Shown here one piece after another: positions 16,352 to 24,779 of a DNA stretch of 64,000 nt (the stretch's first letter is position 1; each line of letters opens with the position of its first letter). Source of the stretch: JACKJP01 sp050249695 (GTDB taxonomy: Bacteria > Pseudomonadota > Alphaproteobacteria > Rhizobiales > Tepidamorphaceae); NCBI GenBank assembly GCA_050249695.1, contig JBFWQA010000001.1:372001-436000 (forward strand). The letters run 5' to 3'. The position numbers were made by a program, and so were the translations under genes. The notes under the pieces were generated by a model that was not told the origin of the DNA, searched no databases, and was given only the letters and a program-made list of their open reading frames with translations.

Positions 16352-17637
16352 CGGTGGCGCTGGTCATAGGCTTGCTCTTCCTGCTCCTCTTTCTCGCTGT
16401 CCCGGTATCTTTCGCGATGCTGATAGCCGGTCTGGTCGGACTTTTCGCCGCCGGAGGGGTCTATCCGGTCATAGGCGTTCTCAAGACCGGCCCCTATCAG
16501 GCGACCGTGAGCTACGTCCTCTCGACATTGCCGATGTTCATTCTGATGGCAGAGATCATGGGGTCGTCGCGCATCACCAGCGATCTCTTCAGGGCGGCGA
16601 ACGGCTGGCTCGGGCATCTGAGGGGCGGTATCGCCTATGCGGCCGTTTCCGGCGGCGTGCTGCTTGCCGCGGCGTGCGGATCTTCAAGCGCTGCGGCCGC
16701 GACCCTGGCTTCGGCGATCTATCCGGAAATGAGACGATACGGATATACCGACGCTTTCTCGACGGGCGCGCTGGCGGCGGTCGGTACGCTGTCGATCATG
16801 ATCCCGCCCAGCATCGCGCTCGTGCTCTACGCTATCCTGACCGAAACGTCGGCGGGCCAGCTCCTCATCGCCGGCATATTTCCCGGCCTGCTGACGGCGG
16901 CATTCTATGCCGTGACGATATATTTCGTACTGCGCAACTCCGGCGATGCGTTGCCCGAGCGGATACCGGTGCGAGAAAGGGTGCGGAATTCCATCTCGGC
17001 CACGCCGATGCTGTTGCTCCTGGCCGCCATGCTCTTCCTCATCTACAGCGGCGTCGCCACGCCGACCGAGGTCGGTGCTCTGGGAGCCCTGTGCGCCCTG
17101 CTGATAGGCCTTGCGATGCGTCGGATCGGCCGGGCGAATTTTCTCGACGCGCTTTTCAAATCCACACGCAGCAGTGCCATGATCCTGGGTATCGTCGCAT
17201 TCTCCTCGGTCTTTTCGGTATTCCTGTCGCTATCGGGCGCGCCGCAGAAGCTTCTCGCCCTCGTCGAAGGGTCGGGGCTCGGCGCATTTCCCGTATTGCT
17301 TCTGGTGTTGGCGATCCTGCTCGTGCTCGGCATGTTTCTCGACCAGATCGCGATCCTCATCATCACCATGCCGCTGGTGTTTCCTCTCATGACCGGGCTC
17401 GGCTACGACCCGATCTGGCTGGGTGTGATCGTCGTGAAGACGGCTGAAATCGGCCTGCTGACCCCGCCCGTGGGATTGAATCTTTTCATCGTCAGCGCCA
17501 CGGCGAAGGTGCCGGTTTCGACGATTTCGCGCGGCGTCGCCCCGTTTGTCGTGGCCGAACTGGTCGTTCTTGCGTTGTTGGTCGCCTTCCCGGCGATTGC
17601 GACATGGCTGCCTTATTTGTCCTACGCGGGAGGCTGA
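16348..17637 (+). CDS. dctM: TRAP transporter large permease subunit (DctM family), system 1
   Basis: The 429-residue protein has about twelve membrane segments and DctM landmarks: A-A-C-G-S-S-S-A-A-A-A-T near residue 110, I-M-I-P-P-S-I near 150, L-L-T-P-P-V-G-L-N near 375 and a central T-P-T-E-V-G-A. It is the sodium-coupled channel subunit. The gene ends two bases before the cupin gene. The intact motifs indicate a functional secondary transporter. Confidence 0.93.
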   Translation: MTVALVIGLLFLLLFLAVPVSFAMLIAGLVGLFAAGGVYPVIGVLKTGPYQATVSYVLSTLPMFILMAEIMGSSRITSDLFRAANGWLGHLRGGIAYAAVSGGVLLAAACGSSSAAAATLASAIYPEMRRYGYTDAFSTGALAAVGTLSIMIPPSIALVLYAILTETSAGQLLIAGIFPGLLTAAFYAVTIYFVLRNSGDALPERIPVRERVRNSISATPMLLLLAAMLFLIYSGVATPTEVGALGALCALLIGLAMRRIGRANFLDALFKSTRSSAMILGIVAFSSVFSVFLSLSGAPQKLLALVEGSGLGAFPVLLLVLAILLVLGMFLDQIAILIITMPLVFPLMTGLGYDPIWLGVIVVKTAEIGLLTPPVGLNLFIVSATAKVPVSTISRGVAPFVVAELVVLALLVAFPAIATWLPYLSYAGG

Positions 17638-17639
17638 CG

Positions 17640-18014
17640 ATGCGGAAAGAAGAACATGTCGTATATGTGGACGACACGGTGACCTACGAGCCGCCGCTTC
17701 ACAGCGGAACGGCAAACAGGCGCCTGGTCCCGGCCGAGCTGGGCGCCGGTTTCGAGCTGGTCCACGGCACGATCGAGCCTGGCGGCATGGGGCATCGTCA
17801 CAGCCATGTCAGCGAGTGGCAGGTCATCCTGTTGCTGGAAGGGGAGGGGCGCCTGGAACTGAATGACGAGCCGCCACAGATGCTGAAGGCGGGGGCGGTC
17901 GTACGCATCCCGCCCGGCACCCGCCATCTCTTCGAGGTGACGGGCACAACGCCGGCGAAAGTGCTGGTCATCTATTCGCCGCCTCTCGGGAAGGACGGGT
18001 TCGTCGCCGCATGA
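17640..18014 (+). CDS. cupin-domain protein
   Basis: The 124-residue protein has the two cupin motifs. The first contains G-H-R-H-S-H-V-S-E-W-Q, with His ligands and Glu, followed by L-E-G-E-G. The second is P-P-G-T-R-H-L-F-E-V. The metal ligands are intact, so a metal-dependent enzyme (isomerase or dioxygenase-like) or a small-molecule binder is possible. GGGAGG precedes the ATG at 17640. It sits inside the TRAP/CoA-transferase operon, overlapping the next gene by ATGA, so it probably acts on the imported compound. Confidence 0.85.
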   Translation: MRKEEHVVYVDDTVTYEPPLHSGTANRRLVPAELGAGFELVHGTIEPGGMGHRHSHVSEWQVILLLEGEGRLELNDEPPQMLKAGAVVRIPPGTRHLFEVTGTTPAKVLVIYSPPLGKDGFVAA

Positions 18015-19228
18015 ACGAGCAGATCCAGCACCATCCGCTTCCGCTGGCCGGCACGCGTGTCCTGGACCTCACCGCGATTGTCCTCGGACCATTGGCGACC
18101 TTGTGTCTGGCCGATCTCGGCGCGGATGTGGTCAAGGTCGAGCCGCCGGAAGGCGACGGCATCCGCAATGCCGGCGCTTCACGGAATGCCGGCATGGGAT
18201 CGATCTATCTCACCCTCAACCGGGACAAGCGGTCTCTGTCGCTCGACCTCAAGCGTCCCGAAGCGCGAACCGTGCTCGAAAAGCTGGCGGTCTGGGCTGA
18301 CGTCGTCGTTCACAATATGCGCCCCGAAGCCGCGGCGCGGCTCGGGATCGACTACACCACCCTGAGCGCGCTCAATCCGCGTCTCGTCTACTGCAGCGCC
18401 TCGGGGTTTGCCGCCGGCAGCGATCGCGCCAGGGATCCGGCCGTGGATGACGTCATACAGGCAGGGTCGGGCCTTGCCGCGCTGTTCGGGCAGGATGGCA
18501 GCCCGCCGCGCTACGCGCCGACGCTCATAGCGGACAAGGTGAGCGGCCTGATCGCATGTCAGGCCATCCTGGCGGCCCTGCTGGCGCGTGAGAAGTCCGG
18601 CCGGGGGCAACAGATCAGCGTTCCGATGGCCGAAACGGTTTCCGCCTTCGTCCTCCTGGAGCACCTGGGCGGCTTGGCTTTCGACCCGCCGGTGGCAGGG
18701 GCCGGCTACGGCCGCCTGCTGACCCCTCATCGCAGGCCGATCGCCACGCTCGACGGCTATATCGCGATGACCCCCTATACGAAACGGGATTGGCAATCCT
18801 TCTTTCGCGCCGCCGGCCGGGAGGAACTGTGCGACGATCCGCGTGTTGTCGACAACAAGCGTCGAAACGACGAGATCGGCGATCTCTATGCCCTCCTCGG
18901 CGACATACTGCGCGAGCGGCCCACTTCCGAATGGATCGAGATTGCTCGGGCGGCGGGTATCCCGGTATCGGCGGTCCGCTCGCTTGACGACATCATAGCC
19001 GATCGGGGCCTCTATGAAGCCGGGTATCTTATGGAGGTCGATCATCCGAGCGAGGGCAAGACGGTTGGCGTCGGCCCGCTGGTCTCGTGGCCGGACAAGG
19101 CGGAGGGGGCGCCACGCCCCGCTCCGAACCTGGGGGAACACAGTCGGGAGATCCTCGACGAAATCGGGCTGAACCGTCAAACCGTGGACGAACTCGTCAG
19201 CAGCGGTGTCGTGCGTCAATTTCGCTAG
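18011..19228 (+). CDS. class III CoA transferase (CaiB/BaiF family)
   Basis: The 405-residue protein has the family opening L-A-G-T-R-V-L-D-L-T and G-P-L-A-T. It continues with L-A-D-L-G-A-D-V-V-K-V-E-P-P-E-G-D and the D-L-K-R-P-E-A segment. A catalytic-type aspartate lies in I-A-D-K-V-S-G (about residue 178). These enzymes move CoA between acids through an aspartyl-CoA thioester. It closes the GntR-TRAP-cupin operon and probably activates the imported acid. It resembles the protein at 43109 closely (shared D-D-V-I-Q-A and A-D-K-V-S motifs) and lacks the GHDxNY signature of racemases. Confidence 0.88.
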   Translation: MNEQIQHHPLPLAGTRVLDLTAIVLGPLATLCLADLGADVVKVEPPEGDGIRNAGASRNAGMGSIYLTLNRDKRSLSLDLKRPEARTVLEKLAVWADVVVHNMRPEAAARLGIDYTTLSALNPRLVYCSASGFAAGSDRARDPAVDDVIQAGSGLAALFGQDGSPPRYAPTLIADKVSGLIACQAILAALLAREKSGRGQQISVPMAETVSAFVLLEHLGGLAFDPPVAGAGYGRLLTPHRRPIATLDGYIAMTPYTKRDWQSFFRAAGREELCDDPRVVDNKRRNDEIGDLYALLGDILRERPTSEWIEIARAAGIPVSAVRSLDDIIADRGLYEAGYLMEVDHPSEGKTVGVGPLVSWPDKAEGAPRPAPNLGEHSREILDEIGLNRQTVDELVSSGVVRQFR

Positions 19229-19274
19229 GCGACCGCGGGCGCGCGGGTTCGATGGGCTTTCAACTTCGCCATGA

Positions 19275-19874
19275 TCAGCGCTGGCCCTGCACGCCGTCCA
19301 GCACCAGTGCCTCATAGTGCCGCACGAGTTCGGCGCGCGACAGGCGCCCACCCTCGCGGAACCATGCCGTCAACCCGGTGAGCATCGCGAGGATCGCATA
19401 GGCGGAAACCTGCGGATCGCCTGACCGGAACCGGCCGGTGTCCATGCCGTCCTTGAGAATATCCCGGAGGCTCTGCTCATAAGTCTCGCGCAGCCTGATC
19501 ACGATCTTGCGGTGTTCTTTCGTCAGGCTCCTTATTTCCATGTTGGAAATGAAGACTTCCTTCCGCCGGTTCGCGTGATAGTTCACATGGAAGGCAACGA
19601 AAGCCTTCAGGCGCTCCAGCGGATCGACGATCCCTTGTGAGGCGGCCTGCCACTGCGCCAGGAGATCCTGCATGTGATCGACCATGATCCTGAGCAGCAG
19701 GTCGTTCTTGCCGGGATAGTAGCGATAGACCGAGCCGGGCTGGATGCCGACTTCCTTCGCAAGGTCGCGCAGCGTGACCGCGGCAAATCCGCGTTCGGCG
19801 ACAAGGTCGATAGCCGCCACGCGGATCGCTTCCTCCGTGCGCCGTCCGTCCGATCCGGAAGTCCTGGCCACCAT
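19275..19874 (-). CDS. TetR-family regulator divergent from methylcrotonyl-CoA carboxylase
   Basis: The 199-residue protein has an N-terminal TetR helix-turn-helix (about residues 17-62, including F-A-A-V-T-L-R-D-L-A-K-E-V-G-I and G-S-V-Y-R-Y-Y-P-G-K). A helical ligand domain of the type seen in acyl-CoA-responsive regulators follows. It is divergently oriented to mccB, and a 16-base palindrome lies in the shared promoter region. The natural inference is repression of the leucine/isovalerate genes and of itself, relieved by an acyl-CoA intermediate. No sequence feature identifies the ligand. Confidence 0.88.
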   Translation of the reverse strand: MVARTSGSDGRRTEEAIRVAAIDLVAERGFAAVTLRDLAKEVGIQPGSVYRYYPGKNDLLLRIMVDHMQDLLAQWQAASQGIVDPLERLKAFVAFHVNYHANRRKEVFISNMEIRSLTKEHRKIVIRLRETYEQSLRDILKDGMDTGRFRSGDPQVSAYAILAMLTGLTAWFREGGRLSRAELVRHYEALVLDGVQGQR

Positions 19875-19931
19875 ATGCTCCTTGCCGCACCGCGGCTTGC
19901 TTCAACACGCCGATAGAGCTACAATTTAAAG

Positions 19932-19947
19932 AAACGGTCAACCGTTT
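19932..19947. promoter_or_regulatory. palindromic operator candidate between TetR gene and mccB
   Basis: The sequence AAACGGTCAACCGTTT is a perfect inverted repeat with 7-base arms around a 2-base centre. It lies 57 bases from the TetR start and 39 bases from the mccB start. Size, symmetry and position fit a TetR operator controlling both genes. Confidence 0.65.
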
Positions 19948-19986
19948 GATTAATGGCTTGATGAGAAGGCCGCTGGGAGGCCCTGA

Positions 19987-21594
19987 ATGCCCGCGCTTGC
20001 AAACAATATCGACACCCGTTCCCCCGACTTTGCCGCGAACGCGGAAGCAATGGGCAGGGTTGTTGGCGACCTGCATGAAAAGCTTGCGCTGGCCGCTGCC
20101 GGAGGCACCGAGGAGATGCGCGCCCGGCATGTGGGGCGGGGCAAGCTGCTTGCGCGTGAAAGGGTCGACATGCTGCTCGATCCGGGAACGCCCTTTCTGG
20201 AATTCTCGCCGCTCGCGGCGCACGGGCTCTATGGAGGCGATATCGTTTCCGCCAGCATCATCACCGGGATCGGCCGGGTCAGCGGGCGCGAATGCGTGAT
20301 CGTCGCCAATGACGCGACGATCAAGGGAGGCACCTACTATTCCATGACGGTCAAGAAGCATCTGCGCGCGCAGGACATCGCGCTGCAGAACCGGCTTCCC
20401 TGCCTTTACCTCGTTGATTCCGGCGGCGCATTCCTGCCCCAGCAGGACGAGATATTTCCCGACGAGCGCCATTTCGGCCGCATCTTCTACAATCAGGCGC
20501 AGCTTTCTGCGGCGGGCATTCCCCAGATCGCGGTCGTCATGGGTTCGTGCACGGCGGGCGGCGCCTATGTGCCGGCGATGTGCGACGAGAGCATCATCGT
20601 CCGCAATCAGGGAACGATCTTTCTCGGCGGGCCGCCGCTGGTGAAGGCGGCGACGGGCGAGGTGGTGACGGCGGAGGAACTTGGCGGTGCGGATGTTCAC
20701 AGCCGCGAATCCGGCGTTACCGACCACTATGCGACCAGCGATGCGCACGCCATCGGGATCGCCCGGCGGATCGTCGCCAATCTCAACATGCCGGAAAGGC
20801 GCACCCGCGGCATCGCCGCGCCGCGCGCGCCGCTCTACCCGAAGGAGGAGCTCTACGGCATCGTGCCCGCCGATGCCCGCAAGCCCTACGATGTGCGCGA
20901 TGTCATCGCGCGCATCGTCGACGCCTCCGAGTTCGACGAGTTCAAGCAGCTCTACGGCGCGACGCTCGTATGTGGCTTCGCTCACATCTGGGGGCATCCG
21001 GTCGGCATTCTCGGCAATAACGGCATCCTTTTCAGCGAAAGCGCCGTGAAGGGCGCCCATTTCATCGAGCTTTGCAGCCAGCGCAGCATTCCCCTGGTCT
21101 TCCTGCAAAACATCACCGGTTTCATGGTCGGCCGGAAATACGAGGCCGGCGGTATCGCCAAGGATGGCGCCAAGCTGGTGACGGCGGTTTCCACCACGAA
21201 CGTCCCGAAATACACGGTCGTCATCGGCGGCAGTTATGGCGCCGGCAATTATGGTATGTGCGGACGCGCCTACGCGCCGCGCTTCCTGTGGATGTGGCCC
21301 AACGCCCGTATTTCGGTGATGGGCGGTGAACAAGCGGCAACCGTCCTTTCGCTGCTGCGCCGCGAGGGCATCGAGGCGAAGGGAGGGAGTTGGAGCGCCG
21401 AAGAGGAGGAAGCCTTCAAGGCGCCGATCCGCGAACAGTATGAGACGCAGGGCCATCCCTATTACGCGACGGCGCGGCTGTGGGACGACGGCGTGATTGA
21501 CCCCGCCGACACGCGCCGGGTTCTCGGCCTTGCGCTTGCCGCCGGCGCGAATGCGCCTGTCGAGCCGACACGCTTCGGCGTCTTCCGGATGTGA
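19987..21594 (+). CDS. mccB: methylcrotonyl-CoA carboxylase, carboxyltransferase (beta) subunit
   Basis: The 535-residue protein has the MCC-beta order of motifs: the N-terminal G-G-T-E-E-M-R-A-R-H-V-G-R-G-K-L, D-A-T-I-K-G-G-T-Y-Y, and the carboxyltransferase signature D-S-G-G-A-F-L-P-Q-Q-D-E. It continues with C-T-A-G-G-A-Y-V-P-A-M, N-I-T-G-F-M-V-G and the late G-G-S-Y-G-A-G-N-Y-G-M-C-G-R. It transfers carboxyl from biotin to 3-methylcrotonyl-CoA in leucine and isovalerate breakdown. The length matches MCC-beta rather than propionyl-CoA carboxylase. It is followed after 10 bases by the biotin-carrying subunit. Confidence 0.93.
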   Translation: MPALANNIDTRSPDFAANAEAMGRVVGDLHEKLALAAAGGTEEMRARHVGRGKLLARERVDMLLDPGTPFLEFSPLAAHGLYGGDIVSASIITGIGRVSGRECVIVANDATIKGGTYYSMTVKKHLRAQDIALQNRLPCLYLVDSGGAFLPQQDEIFPDERHFGRIFYNQAQLSAAGIPQIAVVMGSCTAGGAYVPAMCDESIIVRNQGTIFLGGPPLVKAATGEVVTAEELGGADVHSRESGVTDHYATSDAHAIGIARRIVANLNMPERRTRGIAAPRAPLYPKEELYGIVPADARKPYDVRDVIARIVDASEFDEFKQLYGATLVCGFAHIWGHPVGILGNNGILFSESAVKGAHFIELCSQRSIPLVFLQNITGFMVGRKYEAGGIAKDGAKLVTAVSTTNVPKYTVVIGGSYGAGNYGMCGRAYAPRFLWMWPNARISVMGGEQAATVLSLLRREGIEAKGGSWSAEEEEAFKAPIREQYETQGHPYYATARLWDDGVIDPADTRRVLGLALAAGANAPVEPTRFGVFRM

Positions 21595-21604
21595 GGGCGG
21601 GCTG

Positions 21605-23593
21605 ATGGAAAAGCCTTTCGACAAGCTGCTGATCGCCAATCGCGGCGAAATCGCCTGCCGCATCATCCGCACCGCGCGCCGCATGGGGATCGGGACCGTC
21701 GCGGTCTTCTCCGATGCCGACCGCGATGCGCTGCACGTCTCGATGGCCGACGAGGCCGTGCATGTCGGCCCGCCCTCGGCGCGCGAGAGCTATCTCGATA
21801 TCGAGAAGATCATCGCGGCGGCACGCCGCACCGGTGCGCAGGCGATCCACCCCGGCTATGGCTTCCTGTCGGAGAACGAGCGTTTCGCCGAAGCCTGCGA
21901 AGAGGCGGGGATCGTCTTCGTCGGTCCTTCCGCCGACGCCATCCGCGCGATGGGCTCCAAATCGGCCGCCAAGGCGCTCATGGAAAAATCGGGCGTACCG
22001 CTTGTCCCGGGCTATCACGGCGCCGATCAGGACGATGCGACACTGGCCGCGCAAGCGCGACGCGTCGGCTATCCGGTGATGGTCAAGGCGGTGGCCGGCG
22101 GCGGTGGCAAGGGCATGAGGATCGCAGAGAGCGACGACGACTTCTCCGCCGCGCTCGCCGGCGCCCGGCGCGAAGCTTCGGCCGCTTTCGGCGACGACGC
22201 GATGCTGATCGAGAAATACATCGTGCGCCCGCGTCATATCGAAGTGCAGGTCTTCGGCGACGGGCACGGCGCGGTTGTCTCGCTGTTCGAGCGCGAATGC
22301 ACGCTGCAGCGCCGGCATCAGAAAGTAGTCGAGGAAGCGCCCGCCGCGCGCCTTTCCGAAGACGAGCGCGAACGCATCTGCGCGGCCGCGCGTGCAGCCG
22401 CCGCATCGATCGGCTACCGCGGCGCGGGCACGGTCGAATTCGTCGCCAACGAAGGCGGCTTCTATTTCATAGAGATGAATACCCGCCTTCAGGTCGAGCA
22501 CCCCGTGACGGAGATGATCACCGGTCTCGATCTGGTCGAATGGCAGTTGCGGGTCGCCGCCGGCGAGAAACTGCCGCTGACGCAGGAAGAAATAACGCGC
22601 GCCGGACACGCGTTCGAGGTGCGCATCTATGCCGAAGATCCGCAATCGGGCTTTCTGCCGTCCATCGGCCGCATCGCGGCCTGGCGTCAGCCGCCGGATG
22701 GCGAGGGCGTGAGGATCGACACGGGTTTCCGCGAGGGTGATACGGTGACGCCGCACTATGATCCGATGCTCGCCAAGCTGATCGTCCACGGTGCCGACCG
22801 GGCGGAGGCGCTGGCGAGGCTCGGCGGCGCGCTCGAGCGTTTCCAGGTCGCCGGCCTGAAAACCAATGTTCCCTTCCTGCGGGCGCTCGTCGGTCATGAA
22901 GCGGTCGCGGCGGGCGATCTCGATACAGGTTTCATCGAACGCGAACTGGAAGGGCTTCTGCGGCCCTCGGGCGAAGCAGGCATTGGAGACCTCGCCGCGG
23001 CCGCGGCCTGCGTGCTGGCGCGGGCACCGGCTGCCGCCCCGGCCTCGCCCTGGGATGCCCAGGACGGCTGGATGCTGGCCGGCGAGCGCCGCCGCCGCCT
23101 TGTCTTCGATACGGGCGAGGGGACCGCCGAGGCGATCGTCGTTTACCGGCGTGGGGGGCTTGTGCTGGAAGCTGACGGCGAGGCGCTGCCGCTTCGCTTC
23201 AACCGCAGGTCGGACGGCATGCTGGATGTCTTTGCCGGCGACCTCAAGGAGACGATTTCCGCGGTCTGGAACGGTGAGGCGCTGGAATTCGTGACGCCGC
23301 GTGCGCGCTTTTCCTGGACGCTTGTCGACCTGATGCGGGGCGAGGATCTCGACGCCATTGCGGGCGGCCATCTGCGCGCGCCGATGCCGGGCGCCATCCG
23401 GGAGATTCTGGCCGCCCCCGGCGATGTCGTGAAGCGCGGCGCGCCGGTTCTGGTGATGGAAGCGATGAAGATGGAACACACGTTGCGGGCGCCCGCGGAC
23501 GGCAGGCTCGTCGCGCTGAAATATGCCGTCGGCGATTTTGTGGAGGAGGGCGCCGACCTCGCCGAGATCGAGCCCCTGGACGCTGACGGCTGA
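21605..23593 (+). CDS. mccA: methylcrotonyl-CoA carboxylase, biotin carboxylase/biotin carrier (alpha) subunit
   Basis: The 662-residue protein begins K-L-L-I-A-N-R-G-E-I-A-C-R-I-I-R and contains the ATP-grasp biotin carboxylase motifs (G-G-G-G-K-G-M-R; E-M-N-T-R-L-Q-V-E-H). It ends with a biotinyl domain, where M-E-A-M-K-M-E-H places the biotinylated lysine near residue 622. It carboxylates its own biotin with bicarbonate and ATP and passes the carboxyl group to MccB. The ATG at 21605 is just after the mccB stop, with GAGGGCGGG upstream. Its size fits MCC-alpha. It ends 6 bases from the convergent ivd gene. Confidence 0.93.
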   Translation: MEKPFDKLLIANRGEIACRIIRTARRMGIGTVAVFSDADRDALHVSMADEAVHVGPPSARESYLDIEKIIAAARRTGAQAIHPGYGFLSENERFAEACEEAGIVFVGPSADAIRAMGSKSAAKALMEKSGVPLVPGYHGADQDDATLAAQARRVGYPVMVKAVAGGGGKGMRIAESDDDFSAALAGARREASAAFGDDAMLIEKYIVRPRHIEVQVFGDGHGAVVSLFERECTLQRRHQKVVEEAPAARLSEDERERICAAARAAAASIGYRGAGTVEFVANEGGFYFIEMNTRLQVEHPVTEMITGLDLVEWQLRVAAGEKLPLTQEEITRAGHAFEVRIYAEDPQSGFLPSIGRIAAWRQPPDGEGVRIDTGFREGDTVTPHYDPMLAKLIVHGADRAEALARLGGALERFQVAGLKTNVPFLRALVGHEAVAAGDLDTGFIERELEGLLRPSGEAGIGDLAAAAACVLARAPAAAPASPWDAQDGWMLAGERRRRLVFDTGEGTAEAIVVYRRGGLVLEADGEALPLRFNRRSDGMLDVFAGDLKETISAVWNGEALEFVTPRARFSWTLVDLMRGEDLDAIAGGHLRAPMPGAIREILAAPGDVVKRGAPVLVMEAMKMEHTLRAPADGRLVALKYAVGDFVEEGADLAEIEPLDADG

Positions 23594-23599
23594 GACAGC

Positions 23600-24760
23600 C
23601 TAAGCGCGGCTCATCAACTCCCGTCCGATAAGCATGCGCCGGATTTCCGACGTTCCCGCACCGATCTCCATGAGCTTGGCGTCACGGAACAGCCGGCTGA
23701 CCGGCGTGTCGTTCATGAATCCGGCCCCGCCCATCGCCTGCACCGCCTGATGGGCCTGCACCATGGCCTGTTCTGAGGCGTAAAGGACGCAGGCGGCGGC
23801 GTCGTGCCTTGTGACCTCGCCCCGGTCGCAGGCGGCCGCCACCGCGTAGACATAGGCGCGGGCTGAATTCATCGCCGTATACATGTCGGCGATCTTGCCC
23901 TGCATGAGCTGGAACGAGCCGATCGGCTGACCGAACTGCTTACGTTCGGCGAGATAGGGGATCACCGCGTCGAGGCACGCCGCCATGATCCCCGTTCCGA
24001 TGCCCGACAGCACGACGCGCTCATAGTCGAGGCCGGACATGAGGACGTTGACGCCGCGTCCTTCTTCCCCCAGCACGTTCTCGAACGGCACCTCGACGTT
24101 GTCGAATATCAGTTCGGCGGTGTTGGAGCCGCGCATGCCGAGCTTGTCGAAATGCGCGCTGGTCGAAAAACCCTTCATCGTCTTCTCCACGATAAAGGCG
24201 GTGATGCCCTTGCTGCCGGCATCGGCATTGGTTTTGGCGTAGACGACGAGCGTATCGGCATCCGGCCCGTTGGTTATCCAGTATTTCGTGCCGCTCAGGA
24301 CGTAGCGGTCGTTCCGCTTTTCCGCCCTCAGCTTCATGCCGACGACGTCGGAGCCGGCATCGGCTTCGGACATGGCGAGCGCGCCGACATGTTCGCCCGA
24401 GACCAGCTTCGGCAGGTATTTCTTCTTCTGCGCCTCGCTGCCGTTGAGCTTGATCTGGTTGACGCAGAGATTGGAGTGGGCGCCATAGCTGAGCGCGACG
24501 GACGCCGATGCGCGGGCCAGTTCCTCCACCGCGACCGTGTGGGCAAGATAACCCATGTCGGCGCCACCATAGTCTTCGCCAACGGTGATCCCGAGCAGCC
24601 CGAGACCGCCCATCTCGCGCCAGAGGCGTTGCGGAAAAGCGTTGCTCCTGTCGATTTCCGCGGCGATGGGCGCGACATTCGCCTGCGCCCAGTTGTGGAC
24701 CGTATCGCGCAGCGCCTCGATGTCTTCGCCGAGCGCGAAATTCATGCTCCCGTTGAACAT
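23600..24760 (-). CDS. ivd: isovaleryl-CoA dehydrogenase
   Basis: The 386-residue flavoprotein oxidises isovaleryl-CoA to 3-methylcrotonyl-CoA, the substrate of the adjacent MCC. It has the acyl-CoA dehydrogenase blocks G-I-T-V-G-E-D-Y-G-G, M-S-E-A-D-A-G-S-D and W-I-T-N-G. The catalytic glutamate is in the helix-G position used by IVD (L-D-Y-E-R-V-V, E247). The C-terminal A-G-T-S-E-I-R-R motif lacks the alternative glutamate, as in known IVDs. G-G-A-G-F-M-N-D also fits. GGAAGGAAG precedes the ATG. It is cotranscribed with the 2-oxoacid oxidoreductase gene upstream. Confidence 0.93.
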   Translation of the reverse strand: MFNGSMNFALGEDIEALRDTVHNWAQANVAPIAAEIDRSNAFPQRLWREMGGLGLLGITVGEDYGGADMGYLAHTVAVEELARASASVALSYGAHSNLCVNQIKLNGSEAQKKKYLPKLVSGEHVGALAMSEADAGSDVVGMKLRAEKRNDRYVLSGTKYWITNGPDADTLVVYAKTNADAGSKGITAFIVEKTMKGFSTSAHFDKLGMRGSNTAELIFDNVEVPFENVLGEEGRGVNVLMSGLDYERVVLSGIGTGIMAACLDAVIPYLAERKQFGQPIGSFQLMQGKIADMYTAMNSARAYVYAVAAACDRGEVTRHDAAACVLYASEQAMVQAHQAVQAMGGAGFMNDTPVSRLFRDAKLMEIGAGTSEIRRMLIGRELMSRA

Positions 24761-24779
24761 GGAACGGTCTTCCTTCCAG

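Noticed and set aside
19477..21684. Very long minus-strand open frame opposite mccB
   Set aside because: It is rich in Arg, His and Asp, has no recognisable motif and mirrors the codon pattern of the carboxylase genes. It is an antisense shadow of GC-rich coding DNA.
21416..23479. Long minus-strand open frame opposite mccA
   Set aside because: The sense strand carries every biotin carboxylase and biotinyl motif; the antisense product has none.
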